Shown piece after piece: positions 1-6,604 of a stretch of DNA of 9,566 nt. The translations under genes were made by a program, and so were the position numbers. The DNA is from Candidatus Latescibacterota bacterium (GTDB taxonomy: Bacteria; Latescibacterota; MVCY01): assembly GCA_030629295.1 (NCBI GenBank), contig DAOVPH010000050.1, forward strand, positions 1-9,566, written 5' to 3'. A model generated the notes under the pieces. That model was not told where the DNA came from, did not search any database, and saw only the letters and a list, made by a program, of their open reading frames with translations. Position 1 is the first letter of the stretch. The number at the start of each line of letters is the position of its first letter.

Positions 1-1
1 A

Positions 2-73
2 AGGTTTTCAGATAGAGAGGTTTTTGAAAATCTCAAAGGAATTATGGAAACAATATGGGACAATCTAAAATAA
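2..73 (+). other. possible 3' end of an unidentified gene
   Basis: The frame starting at base 2 is open from the window edge to a TAA at 71-73 and would end in ...ETIWDNLK. The frame starting at base 3 is also open, to a TAA at 66-68, and the minus strand is open across part of the stretch. An open run of about 23 codons is quite likely by chance, so this is weak. The main support is position: a G+C-rich hairpin follows at 77-94, as expected just after a gene end. No family is recognisable from so few residues. Confidence 0.2.
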
Positions 74-76
74 AAT

Positions 77-94
77 CCCCCTTTACGAAAGGGG
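77..94. terminator. hairpin resembling a terminator upstream of rtcB
   Basis: CCCCTTT (78-84), a 3-nt loop ACG, then AAAGGGG (88-94) form a perfect 7-bp stem. Read on the plus strand it is followed by ACTTGACT, with no T run. Read on the minus strand it is followed by GATTTTATTTTA, so the sequence looks more like a leftward than a rightward intrinsic terminator. It may end the gene that lies to the left, in either direction. Direction and activity are inferred. Confidence 0.35.
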
Positions 95-97
95 ACT

Positions 98-121
98 TGA
101 CTCATGGATAATGTTGAGTCA
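98..121. repeat. small inverted repeat in the rtcB leader region
   Basis: TGACTCA (98-104) and TGAGTCA (115-121) are perfect reverse complements separated by 10 bp. The repeat lies 3 bp after the preceding hairpin and about 95 bp before the rtcB start codon. It could be an operator-like site or a second stem of a structured transcript. Nothing in the sequence decides between these. Confidence 0.35.
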
Positions 122-135
122 TTGAAGGCAGAGGG

Positions 136-164
136 TTGACCCTGTTAGATAGACAAATTATTTG
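136..164 (+). promoter_or_regulatory. weak candidate promoter for rtcB
   Basis: TTGACC (136-141) matches the sigma-70 -35 box at five of six positions. It is followed after 17 bp by TATTTG (159-164), a poor -10 box. The -35 box overlaps a short palindrome, AGGGT-TG-ACCCT (132-143), which could bind a regulator. No sigma-54 type -24/-12 promoter, as used by RtcR-controlled rtcB in enterobacteria, was noticed. The poor -10 keeps confidence low. Confidence 0.2.
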
Positions 165-202
165 ACCGTATTTACGAATGCACTAAAAGGAGAAAGAAGA
201 CC

Positions 203-208
203 AGGAGG
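203..208 (+). promoter_or_regulatory. ribosome-binding site of rtcB
   Basis: AGGAGG lies 7 nt before the ATG at 216. This favours that ATG over the upstream in-frame TTG at 162, which has no comparable site before it. Confidence 0.8.
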
Positions 209-215
209 TGCGACT

Positions 216-1646
216 ATGGAATTGAAGAACCTGGAGAAGATAAACGATTACGAATGGCTAATCCCTCGTGCCGGAGAGATGAAAGTTCCGGTCAGGATTT
301 TTGCCAGCCAGCAGTTGATGGAGGAGATGGACGAGAAGGTGCGGGAACAGGCGACTAATGTTGCCTATTTGCCCGGGATCCAAAAAGCATCCATTGCTAT
401 GCCCGATGCCCACTGGGGTTATGGATTCCCTATCGGAGGGGTAGCTGCCTTCGATCCCCAGCAAGGCGGGGTGATATCGGTAGGCGGAGTGGGATTTGAT
501 GTTAACTGCGGAGTGAGAACCCTTAAGACAAATTTGTCCCTCGAAGAAGTGAAACCAAAGCTGAAGGAACTGATAGACACCCTGTTCCACATCGTGCCCG
601 CCGGTATGGGCTCGAGGGGCCAGATATCTCTGTCAGGTAAGCAGATAGAGCAGGTCCTCACTGAAGGGGCCCAGTGGGTAGTTGAACACGGCTACGGAAC
701 TCCTGAGGATATTGAGTTCACCGAGGACAACGGCAAGGTGGAGGATGCCAACCCGGCCAATGTGAGTGAAACCGCCCTGAAGAGGGAGAAGAGACAGGTG
801 GGCACCTTAGGCTCTGGCAACCACTACTTAGAGATCCAATATGTGGCCGAGGTGTACAACAGTCAAGTAGCCGAACAATTTGGACTGTGGGAAAACCAGG
901 CGGTGGTAACCATCCATTGCGGCTCCCGCGCCCTGGGACATCAGGTCGGCACTGACTATCTGAAGACCTTAGCCGGGGCCTCCCGAAAGTATGGAATACC
1001 CATCCGGGAGAGAGAGCTGGTCTGCGCTCCCTTGGATTCTGACGAGGGGGGAAGATATTTCTCGGCTATGAACTGCGCGGTGAACTACGCCTTCGCCAAC
1101 CGTCAAGTGATTACCCACTTAGTTAGGAGTGGCTTTGAAAAGGTGCTGCCCCGGGCTCAGTTGATTATGCTCTATGATGTGGGCCACAACACTTGCAAGA
1201 TCGAGAGGCACCGAATAGACGGGAAGTTAAAAGAGGTCTATGTCCACCGAAAAGGGGCAACCAGGGCCTTCGGACCTCAGAGGGAACGACTACCAAGACC
1301 TTACCAGGAAGTGGGACAGCCGGTGATCATTGGAGGCACAATGGGCACCGAATCCTACATCTTAGTGGGAACAGAGTCCGGAGAGGGAAAGGCGTTTGCC
1401 TCTGTCTGCCACGGTGCCGGGCGCCAGATGAGCAGAAGAAAAGCGATGAAAAAATGGCGAGGAGAACAGATTGTGAGAGAGTTAAGCGAAAAAGGCATTT
1501 ACATCCAGGCTCACTCACTTGCTGGGGTTGCCGAAGAGGCCCCCTTAGCCTACAAGAACGTAACTGCTGTCATCGAGGCTATTCATAATGCTAACCTGGC
1601 GGAAAAGGTAGTCAAGCTCAGGCCTATAGGTTGTATAAAAGGCTGA
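216..1646 (+). CDS. rtcB: RNA-splicing ligase RtcB
   Basis: RtcB is a GTP- and Mn2+-dependent ligase that joins RNA 2',3'-cyclic phosphate (3'-phosphate) ends to 5'-OH ends. It acts in tRNA splicing in archaea and animals and in RNA repair in bacteria. The product is 476 aa, close to the usual length of about 480. From this ATG the metal ligands fall at Asp95 and Cys98 (GFDVNCGVR), His203 (GSGNHYLE) and His234 (HCGSR), the same numbers as in Pyrococcus horikoshii RtcB, which supports the chosen start. His324 (DVGHNTCK) is a further ligand. His399, in CHGAGRQMSRRKA, corresponds to the histidine that becomes guanylylated. The gene stands alone on its strand, converges with aspS, and ends in a strong terminator. 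No archease gene is visible, but the region upstream is cut off. No truncation or missing catalytic residue was seen. Confidence 0.97.
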   Translation: MELKNLEKINDYEWLIPRAGEMKVPVRIFASQQLMEEMDEKVREQATNVAYLPGIQKASIAMPDAHWGYGFPIGGVAAFDPQQGGVISVGGVGFDVNCGVRTLKTNLSLEEVKPKLKELIDTLFHIVPAGMGSRGQISLSGKQIEQVLTEGAQWVVEHGYGTPEDIEFTEDNGKVEDANPANVSETALKREKRQVGTLGSGNHYLEIQYVAEVYNSQVAEQFGLWENQAVVTIHCGSRALGHQVGTDYLKTLAGASRKYGIPIRERELVCAPLDSDEGGRYFSAMNCAVNYAFANRQVITHLVRSGFEKVLPRAQLIMLYDVGHNTCKIERHRIDGKLKEVYVHRKGATRAFGPQRERLPRPYQEVGQPVIIGGTMGTESYILVGTESGEGKAFASVCHGAGRQMSRRKAMKKWRGEQIVRELSEKGIYIQAHSLAGVAEEAPLAYKNVTAVIEAIHNANLAEKVVKLRPIGCIKG

Positions 1647-1739
1647 ATTCTGCTGCGAAGACAGTATCTATTCAGGTGAATGAAAAAAGCAGATGATCCG
1701 TAAAGTAAGCTATGTTACATTTTGTAGTTGTCATACCAG

Positions 1740-1771
1740 AAGAGGCAGGTGTCACCACCTGCCTCTTTTTT
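1740..1771 (+). terminator. intrinsic terminator between convergent rtcB and aspS
   Basis: A perfect 12-bp stem (1740-1751 with 1756-1767, core GAGGCAGGTG) closes a 4-nt loop TCAC. On the plus strand a run of six T residues (1766-1771) overlaps and follows the right arm, a textbook intrinsic terminator for rtcB. On the minus strand the aspS stop codon lies directly beside the stem and the far side reads TTCTGG, so it may also end aspS transcripts, less efficiently. Bases 1647-1739 between rtcB and the stem hold no other clear feature. Confidence 0.9.
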
Positions 1772-1772
1772 A

Positions 1773-3074
1773 TTAGGGGGTAATCCTGGTTCTGTCCCGG
1801 GGAAACAGGGAGGCCATCCGGATGTTGGGTAAATTAAGTAGCTGTTTAGTCAACCTTTCGGCTCCGATAGCCAGCCCTCCGTGGGGGGGCATTCCGTATT
1901 TAAACACTTGAAGGTAGAAATCGAAGTCTTCAGGGTTTAACCCGGATTTTTCCATATTTTTCACTAACATTGCATAGTCATGAATTCTCTGACTACCAGT
2001 GGTTACTTCCAATCCCTTAAACAACAAGTCAAAACTTCTGGTCAGCTCAGGATTTTTCTCGTCCGGCATTGTGTAGACCGGCCTTTTACTGGTGGGATAG
2101 TGGGTGATATAAACCAACTCTGTACCTGTCTCCTTCTTAAAATACTGACAGATCAGCATCTCACCTTCCGGATCAAGATCCGTTTTAGATTTAACCCGTT
2201 TTCCACATTTTTCCTCTAACAGTTGGAGGGCATCTTTCAGGGCAATCTGGGGGATGGTCTCGAATTCAGGTACTTGGGTGCCCCAGAGCTCCAACTCCGC
2301 CTGACAAGCTTTTTTAGTATGAGAAAACATATATTTTAGCAGGTCTATCTCCAGGGCAATGACATCCTGTTCATCGTTAATGAATCCCATTTCGTAGTCG
2401 AGGCTAAGGTATTCGTTAAGGTGACGGGAGGTGTCGTGTTTTTCTGCCCGATAAACATGTCCCACCTCGAACACTCGTTCGAAGACACCCACCATAATCT
2501 GTTTGTAGAACTGAGGGCTTTGAGCTAAGTAAGCAGTTCTGTCGAAATATTCCACTTTAAACAGCTCGGCCCCTCCTTCGGTCCCCGAGGCCACGATTTT
2601 GGGAGTGAATATCTCGGTAAATCCTTTCCGGTTGAGAAACTCTCGAAATGCCCAGATCAGCTCGCTTTGGATTCTAAAGATAGCCTGCACCTTTTGATTT
2701 CTCAACGACAGTGGCCGGTGATCCAGCACTGAGCCAAGTTCTGCCCGGTCAAATGACCGTTGGTTGCTGATCTCTAAGGGGATGGAGGCACCATAGTAAA
2801 CATCGCCTGTCAGGGTGCAACTGTTCACGTGGACCTCTATCCCTCCCGGGGCACGGGGCTCTGAGACGACCTCTCCCTTAACCTCCACTACCATCTCGTT
2901 CCTGAGGCCAGCGAGATCCTCGCTCTTTCGGAAGACCGTCTGGACAGTTCCAGTTCTATCCCTCAAAACAACAAAATTTATACCTCCTAACTGTCTGATC
3001 CTGTGCACCCACCCTTTCAGCAGCACCTCCTTGCCAATAGAGTCGGGCAGGGCAGCTATCAGAATGCGGTCCAT
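1773..3074 (-). CDS. aspS: aspartyl-tRNA synthetase, archaeal type, predicted non-discriminating
   Basis: This class IIb enzyme activates aspartate with ATP and charges tRNA-Asp. At 433 aa it has the archaeal/eukaryotic architecture, without the GAD insertion of the roughly 590-aa bacterial enzyme. An OB-fold anticodon-binding domain occupies about residues 1-105. The catalytic core contains motif 1 (about 152-160, FTEIFTPKI), motif 2 (about 198-228, with Arg209 and the RHLNEY loop) and motif 3 (399-408, GGLAIGAERL, Arg407). The C-terminus, LFPRDRTRITP, is typical. His24 in GWVH and Pro76 in EPRAPGG stand where discriminating archaeal enzymes have Trp and Lys, so it probably also charges tRNA-Asn for later amidation by GatCAB. 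The ATG at 3074 is preceded by AGGAGG (3081-3086) with 6-nt spacing. It is last in the minus-strand series, 100 bp after galU, and may have its own promoter. Confidence 0.95.
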   Translation of the reverse strand: MDRILIAALPDSIGKEVLLKGWVHRIRQLGGINFVVLRDRTGTVQTVFRKSEDLAGLRNEMVVEVKGEVVSEPRAPGGIEVHVNSCTLTGDVYYGASIPLEISNQRSFDRAELGSVLDHRPLSLRNQKVQAIFRIQSELIWAFREFLNRKGFTEIFTPKIVASGTEGGAELFKVEYFDRTAYLAQSPQFYKQIMVGVFERVFEVGHVYRAEKHDTSRHLNEYLSLDYEMGFINDEQDVIALEIDLLKYMFSHTKKACQAELELWGTQVPEFETIPQIALKDALQLLEEKCGKRVKSKTDLDPEGEMLICQYFKKETGTELVYITHYPTSKRPVYTMPDEKNPELTRSFDLLFKGLEVTTGSQRIHDYAMLVKNMEKSGLNPEDFDFYLQVFKYGMPPHGGLAIGAERLTKQLLNLPNIRMASLFPRDRTRITP

Positions 3075-3099
3075 CTATATCCTCCTCTGCCTTCTAAGC

Positions 3100-3148
3100 G
3101 GAGTTACCGCTTCAGCGGTTTATTATAAACCCGTGAACGGGTAACTCC
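3100..3148. repeat. multi-palindromic intergenic element upstream of aspS
   Basis: Outer arms GGAGTTACC (3100-3108) and GGTAACTCC (3140-3148) are perfect reverse complements. Inside, ACCGC-TTCA-GCGGT (3106-3119) and ACCCG-TGAA-CGGGT (3129-3142) each form a 5-bp stem with a 4-nt loop. A third palindrome, GGTTTA-TTA-TAAACC (3117-3131), joins them. As DNA or RNA the stretch could fold as a three-way junction or, alternatively, around the central palindrome. It resembles a small REP or MITE-like repeat, but no second copy lies in this window. It is not a classical terminator, because no T run follows on either strand. Confidence 0.6.
3122..3127 (-). promoter_or_regulatory. candidate -10 box for aspS
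   Basis: On the minus strand these bases read TATAAT, a perfect sigma-70 -10 hexamer, about 48 bp before the aspS ATG. It sits at the centre of the multi-palindrome. The best-spaced -35 candidate (TTCGGA, 18 bp upstream) is poor. The match may therefore be a by-product of the A+T-rich centre of the palindrome. Confidence 0.25.
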
Positions 3149-3174
3149 GAAACATCCCACAATCTGGTCACTCC

Positions 3175-4065
3175 TCATTCAAAGCCTCTCAATTTCCTCT
3201 GCAGGTATTGTCTCACCGTATACCCATATTCTTCATCCATCAGGGCAAAGTCAACGAAGGCCCGGAAATAGGCCTGATGATTTCCAATATCGTAGCGCTT
3301 TTCTCCAGGACCCAGCTTGAGACACCTGACTTTGCCCCCCATCTGCAGAAGCACCCCAATGGCATCGGTGATTTGGATCTCTCCTCCCATCCCCGGGGGA
3401 GTGCGGCGTATTGCCTCAAAGATATTAGAGTTGAAGACATACCTGGCAGCTATGGCATATCTGCTTGACATTTCCCCTTTAGCGGGTTTTTCCACTAAGG
3501 TCTCGGCCTCAAATTCTTCTCCTTCCTCCGCCTTGGGTTTAACAATGCCGTAACGGTTCACCTCATCTTCGGGCACCTCACAGACAGCAAGGGTGCAGTT
3601 AGATCTGTGGGAAAGATGGGACTGGATAAGTCTGTGAACTAAGGTAGGTGACTCTGTTGGCTGCATAATGGTGTCCCCCAATGCTACCACGAACGGCTCA
3701 TCTCCCACAAAGTCCTGAGCACAGCCGATGGCATGGCCTAACCCCAGGGACAGACCCTGGCGAACATAGAAGAAACTGACCTCTGCCTTCTCGTATTCTA
3801 ACTGCTCTAAGAGTCCATTATTCCCACTTTCAGTCAGCATTCTGACCAGTTCAGGGTCTTTGTCGAAATGGTCTTCAATGGACCTTTTCTTACGGCCAGT
3901 GATAAAGAGGATCTTCCTCAACCCTTGAGCCACCAACTCTTCCACCACATACTGAACTACCGGTTTTCTGCCCACGGGCAACATCTCTTTTGGTTGAGAT
4001 TTAGTGGCAGGCAGCAGTCGGGTGCCTGCTCCAGCCACAGGGATAATCGCCTTTTCGATACCCAT
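3175..4065 (-). CDS. galU: UTP--glucose-1-phosphate uridylyltransferase
   Basis: GalU makes UDP-glucose and pyrophosphate from UTP and glucose 1-phosphate in the cytoplasm, supplying cell-surface polysaccharide and galactose metabolism. The 296-aa product has the normal length. The nucleotide-binding N-terminus reads AGAGTRLLPATKSQPKEMLP (11-30). It is followed by the GLGHA motif (about 108-112), LGDTIM with the likely metal ligand Asp131, VEKP with Lys193, GGEIQITDAI (about 228-237) and YDIGN (258-262). The ATG at 4065 is chosen because AAGGAG (4073-4078) lies 7 nt before it and the conserved fold begins at once. An upstream in-frame extension to 4317 would run through aroQ in another frame and adds 84 residues of no known similarity. 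The start is 11 bp from the aroQ stop and the binding site overlaps that stop, so translation is probably coupled. Confidence 0.95.
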   Translation of the reverse strand: MGIEKAIIPVAGAGTRLLPATKSQPKEMLPVGRKPVVQYVVEELVAQGLRKILFITGRKKRSIEDHFDKDPELVRMLTESGNNGLLEQLEYEKAEVSFFYVRQGLSLGLGHAIGCAQDFVGDEPFVVALGDTIMQPTESPTLVHRLIQSHLSHRSNCTLAVCEVPEDEVNRYGIVKPKAEEGEEFEAETLVEKPAKGEMSSRYAIAARYVFNSNIFEAIRRTPPGMGGEIQITDAIGVLLQMGGKVRCLKLGPGEKRYDIGNHQAYFRAFVDFALMDEEYGYTVRQYLQRKLRGFE

Positions 4066-4076
4066 AGTTTCTCTCC

Positions 4077-4514
4077 TTATTTTTCTAAAATCTTCGCCAA
4101 AGCTCGCAGCCCTAAAAGATAGCTCTCTGCCCCAAAGCCATGGATCTGCCCGAGGCAAACCGCAGCGATTACCGAGGTTTGCCTGAATCCCTCTCGGGCG
4201 TGAAGATTGGACAAATGCACCTCCACTGTGGGCAGAGCGGCGGCAGCTACGGCATCCCTGAGTACCACGCTGTAATGGGTAAGCCCCCCAGGATTGATGA
4301 GAATCCCATCCGCCCACTCCATTGCCTTCTGAATCTCATCGACTATTTCTCCCTCGGAGTTAGACTGGATGATCTTTACCTCCACATCCAACTGTTTCGC
4401 CAATTGCTGGATGGACTGGTTGATCTCCTCCAGAGAAACTGTCCCATAGACCTCGGGTTCTCGCTTGCCCAGCAGGTTAAGGTTGGGACCGTGAACTACA
4501 AGCAGACGGTGCAT
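4077..4514 (-). CDS. aroQ: type II 3-dehydroquinate dehydratase
   Basis: AroQ converts 3-dehydroquinate to 3-dehydroshikimate, the third step of the shikimate pathway. Type II enzymes are small dodecamers that work through an enolate intermediate. The 145-aa product is full length. Asn11 lies in GPNLNLLG, with Arg18 and catalytic Tyr23 in REPEVYG. Asn74 and His80 lie in INPGGLTHYS. The catalytic His100 is in EVHLSN, and Arg107 and Arg111 are in HAREGFR. The motif INPGGLTH differs slightly from the more usual NPGAxTH, but no catalytic residue is lost. The start at 4514 follows GGAGGG with a 4-nt spacer. It lies 31 bp after hslU and 11 bp before galU. No other shikimate gene is nearby. Confidence 0.96.
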   Translation of the reverse strand: MHRLLVVHGPNLNLLGKREPEVYGTVSLEEINQSIQQLAKQLDVEVKIIQSNSEGEIVDEIQKAMEWADGILINPGGLTHYSVVLRDAVAAAALPTVEVHLSNLHAREGFRQTSVIAAVCLGQIHGFGAESYLLGLRALAKILEK

Positions 4515-4545
4515 GATTCCCTCCAGTGTCCTCTGTTGACCTCTA

Positions 4546-5904
4546 TCAAAGAATATATCGGCTTAAATTTTCGTCGCTTACAATCTTATCCAGGGTTTTC
4601 TTCACCATCTGGTGGGTGATGCGCATGGCTTTCCTCTTTGTCTCAGGCACCGCATAGAGGATATCCTCTAACAGAGTGTTCATGACCGTGTGAAGTCTTC
4701 GTGCTCCGATATTTTCTGTCTTTTGATTCACCTCATCTGCCACCCTTGCAATCTCTTCGATAGCCGGCTTAGGAAAAGAGATCTTTACCCCTTCCGTGGC
4801 TAACAGGGCCTGATATTGTTTTATTAGGGCGTTTTTTGGCTCGGTGAGGATTCTCACGAAATCCTTAGCGGTCAGGCTATCCAATTCCACTCGGATAGGG
4901 AATCTGCCCTGCATCTCCGGGATCAGGTCTGAGGGTTTAGCGGAGTGAAAAGCACCGGCAGCGATAAACAGAATATGGTCGGTTTTGACCATTCCGTATT
5001 TTGTCATTACATTTGACCCTTCCACGATGGGGAGCAGATCGCGCTGTACTCCTTCCCTGGAGACATCCGGGCCACTGGCAGAAGCCTCTGCAGCCGCCGC
5101 TATCTTGTCCAGCTCATCCACAAAGACTATCCCTGACTGTTCCACCCGGTCGATGGCTTCAGAAACTACTTCATCCATGTCAATGAGTTTCTGCACCTCT
5201 TCCTGGGCCAGTATCCTGCGGGCTTCAGCTACAGTTACTCGTCTCCTTTTAATCTTTTTGGGAATCATCCCTCCGAACATCTCCTGGATGTTGATCCCCA
5301 TCTCTTCCATGCCGATGGGGGAGAATATTTCTACCATGGGAAAAGTGTTGGAGGTAAGCTCAAGTTCGACTATTCTTTTGTCCAACCTTCCTGCAACAAG
5401 CTGCTTTCTCAGTTTTTCTCTAGTTCTCTGGTGTTTCTCCTCCACCTGTTCATCGAGGAGTTGATTCTCCTTTCCCTTTTTTTGGGGAGGAGGGGGAAGG
5501 AGGATATCTAAGAGCCGTTCTTCGGCCTGTGTTTCAGCCTCTTGCTGAACCTGTCCTGTCCTCGCGGTCTTCACCATATTCACGGATAGGTCGGTAAGGT
5601 CTCTGATCATCGATTCCACATCTCGGCCCACATAGCCGACTTCGGTGAACTTAGAAGCCTCCACCTTCACGAAGGGGGCATTGGCTAAATTGGCCAACCG
5701 GCGGGCGATCTCAGTCTTGCCCACCCCGGTGGGACCGATCATAATGATGTTATTGGGCATAATCTCATCCCGCAGCTCTTCTGAAACCTGCTGACGGCGC
5801 CAGCGATTTCTGAGCGCAATTGCCACTGATTTCTTAGCTTTGTCTTGCCCGATCACATACTTGTCAAGTTCAGCTACTGTCTGCTGGGGTGTCAATTCTC
5901 TCAT
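4546..5904 (-). CDS. hslU: ATP-dependent protease ATPase subunit HslU (ClpY)
   Basis: HslU is the AAA+ unfoldase that caps the HslV peptidase to form a cytoplasmic proteasome-like protease. The product is 452 aa, close to the usual 443-465. Walker A is GPTGVGKT (57-64) and the pore loop is GYVG (90-93), at the same numbers as in E. coli HslU. Walker B is IVFVDELD (259-266). A charged I-domain spans about 110-235. GRFP (about 333-336) holds the likely arginine finger and GARR (about 400-403) is sensor 2. The C-terminal tail LSRYIL is the segment that inserts into and activates HslV. The ATG at 5904 is preceded by GAGGTG (5912-5917). A longer frame from 5934 would overlap the hslV stop and shift the conserved numbering. 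It follows hslV by 16 bp, as in most genomes. Confidence 0.97.
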   Translation of the reverse strand: MRELTPQQTVAELDKYVIGQDKAKKSVAIALRNRWRRQQVSEELRDEIMPNNIIMIGPTGVGKTEIARRLANLANAPFVKVEASKFTEVGYVGRDVESMIRDLTDLSVNMVKTARTGQVQQEAETQAEERLLDILLPPPPQKKGKENQLLDEQVEEKHQRTREKLRKQLVAGRLDKRIVELELTSNTFPMVEIFSPIGMEEMGINIQEMFGGMIPKKIKRRRVTVAEARRILAQEEVQKLIDMDEVVSEAIDRVEQSGIVFVDELDKIAAAAEASASGPDVSREGVQRDLLPIVEGSNVMTKYGMVKTDHILFIAAGAFHSAKPSDLIPEMQGRFPIRVELDSLTAKDFVRILTEPKNALIKQYQALLATEGVKISFPKPAIEEIARVADEVNQKTENIGARRLHTVMNTLLEDILYAVPETKRKAMRITHQMVKKTLDKIVSDENLSRYIL

Positions 5905-5920
5905 TAAACAGCACCTCGGA

Positions 5921-6460
5921 TTAAAGTTCTTCAATAATTATTTTGTCGTTTGTATATACATCAATAGAGGAAGCGATTAACAGCGATTTCTCTACGATAG
6001 TTTTAGCCTCCAGTTGAGAACACTCTAAATATGCCTTGGCAGCGGATAAGGCGTATGCTCCTCCTGAACCCAAAGCAATGATGCCGTCATCGGGTTCGAT
6101 GACATCTCCGCTTCCAGAGATAACCAGCGAGATCTCTTTATCCATCACTGCCAGGAGTGCCTCTAACCTCCGCAGATATTTGTCCAATCTCCAATCTTTG
6201 GTGAGCTCCACGGCTGCTCGTTTCAGATTCCCGTTGTAGGCTTCCAGTTTTGCCTCAAACCTCTCAAACAGGGCGAAGGCGTCGGCAGCAGCGCCGGCAA
6301 AGCCCGCTAATATAGTGTTGTTATATATCTTCTGGACTTTGCGAGCGTTGTGCTTCATCACTATCTCGCCAACTGTCACCTGTCCATCACAGCCCAGTGC
6401 AGCCTTCCCGTTGCGCCTGAGCCCTAAGACAGTCGTGCCTGTAAACTTGAGCTTGTTCAA
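5921..6460 (-). CDS. hslV: ATP-dependent protease peptidase subunit HslV (ClpQ)
   Basis: HslV is the dodecameric threonine peptidase of the HslVU protease. The 179-aa product starts MNKLKFTG, a short propeptide, followed by TTVLGLRRNG. The first Thr (residue 9 of the precursor) would be the catalytic Thr1 after self-processing. In mature numbering Asp17 (in GCDGQVT) and Lys33 (in HNARK) are present, as are GFAGAAADA, the GSGG motif and the C-terminal IIIEEL. Residue 16 is Cys, where Gly or Ala is more usual. The start is read as TTG at 6460, because AAAGGAGGT lies just before it and the resulting propeptide length suits the family. An ATG at 6493 would lie upstream of that site, inside a palindromic element, and add 11 unmatched residues. 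Confidence 0.96.
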   Translation of the reverse strand: MNKLKFTGTTVLGLRRNGKAALGCDGQVTVGEIVMKHNARKVQKIYNNTILAGFAGAAADAFALFERFEAKLEAYNGNLKRAAVELTKDWRLDKYLRRLEALLAVMDKEISLVISGSGDVIEPDDGIIALGSGGAYALSAAKAYLECSQLEAKTIVEKSLLIASSIDVYTNDKIIIEEL

Positions 6461-6468
6461 ATTCAGAT

Positions 6469-6477
6469 ACCTCCTTT
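6469..6477 (-). promoter_or_regulatory. ribosome-binding site deciding the hslV TTG start
   Basis: On the minus strand these bases read AAAGGAGGT, a nearly full match to the anti-Shine-Dalgarno sequence. AGGAGG is 9 nt from the TTG at 6460. The alternative ATG at 6493 lies on the wrong side of it. Confidence 0.75.
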
Positions 6478-6480
6478 GGA

Positions 6481-6586
6481 AACCACAGAGCACAGAAGAA
6501 GTTCAAAAATTGCCTCAAGTTCAAAAAAATAGGCGATTTTTGAAGTTTTTGAAATTTAGGCAATTCATTTGCGTGTTTCTGTGGTT
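6481..6586. repeat. 106-bp imperfect palindromic element between xerC and hslV
   Basis: Terminal inverted repeats AACCACAGA (6481-6489) and TCTGTGGTT (6578-6586) bound an A+T-rich interior. Within it, TTCAAAAATTGCCT (6502-6515) pairs with AGGCGATTTTTGAA (6531-6544), 13 of 14 bases plus one G-T, across a 15-nt loop. AATTGCCT (6508-6515) can instead pair with AGGCAATT (6558-6565), so two folds compete. AGTTCAAAAA occurs twice and TTTTTGAA twice in the opposite sense. A tandem CACAGAG-CACAGAA follows the left end. No open frame, no T run after the hairpin and no clear target-site duplication were seen. It fills most of the 144-bp gap and ends just before the hslV ribosome-binding site. The form suggests a non-autonomous mobile or REP-like repeat, which is inference. 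Confidence 0.6.
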
Positions 6587-6604
6587 AATAACACTTTTCA
6601 GGTC

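Noticed and set aside
162..215. TTG start of rtcB at 162
   Set aside because: The AGGAGG at 203-208 points to the ATG at 216, and catalytic residue numbers match known RtcB only from that start.
1680..1703. Tiny open frame (MKKADDP) after rtcB
   Set aside because: Seven codons with no clear ribosome-binding site; indistinguishable from chance.
4066..4317. Upstream extension of galU giving a 380-aa protein
   Set aside because: The extra 84 residues run through aroQ in another frame, match no family, and a good ribosome-binding site precedes the ATG at 4065.
4140..4619. 159-aa open frame on the plus strand opposite aroQ
   Set aside because: It is antisense to the catalytic core of aroQ and crosses the hslU-aroQ junction; no family similarity.
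4985..5464. 159-aa Ser/Thr-rich open frame on the plus strand opposite hslU
   Set aside because: Its low-complexity composition is what the complement of hslU coding sequence gives; nothing supports expression.
5905..5934. Longer HslU start at 5934
   Set aside because: It overlaps the hslV stop, adds 10 unmatched residues, and a good binding site precedes the ATG at 5904.
6502..6544. Hairpin between xerC and hslV as an intrinsic terminator
   Set aside because: No T run follows the stem in the direction of transcription, and hslV continues the series just downstream.
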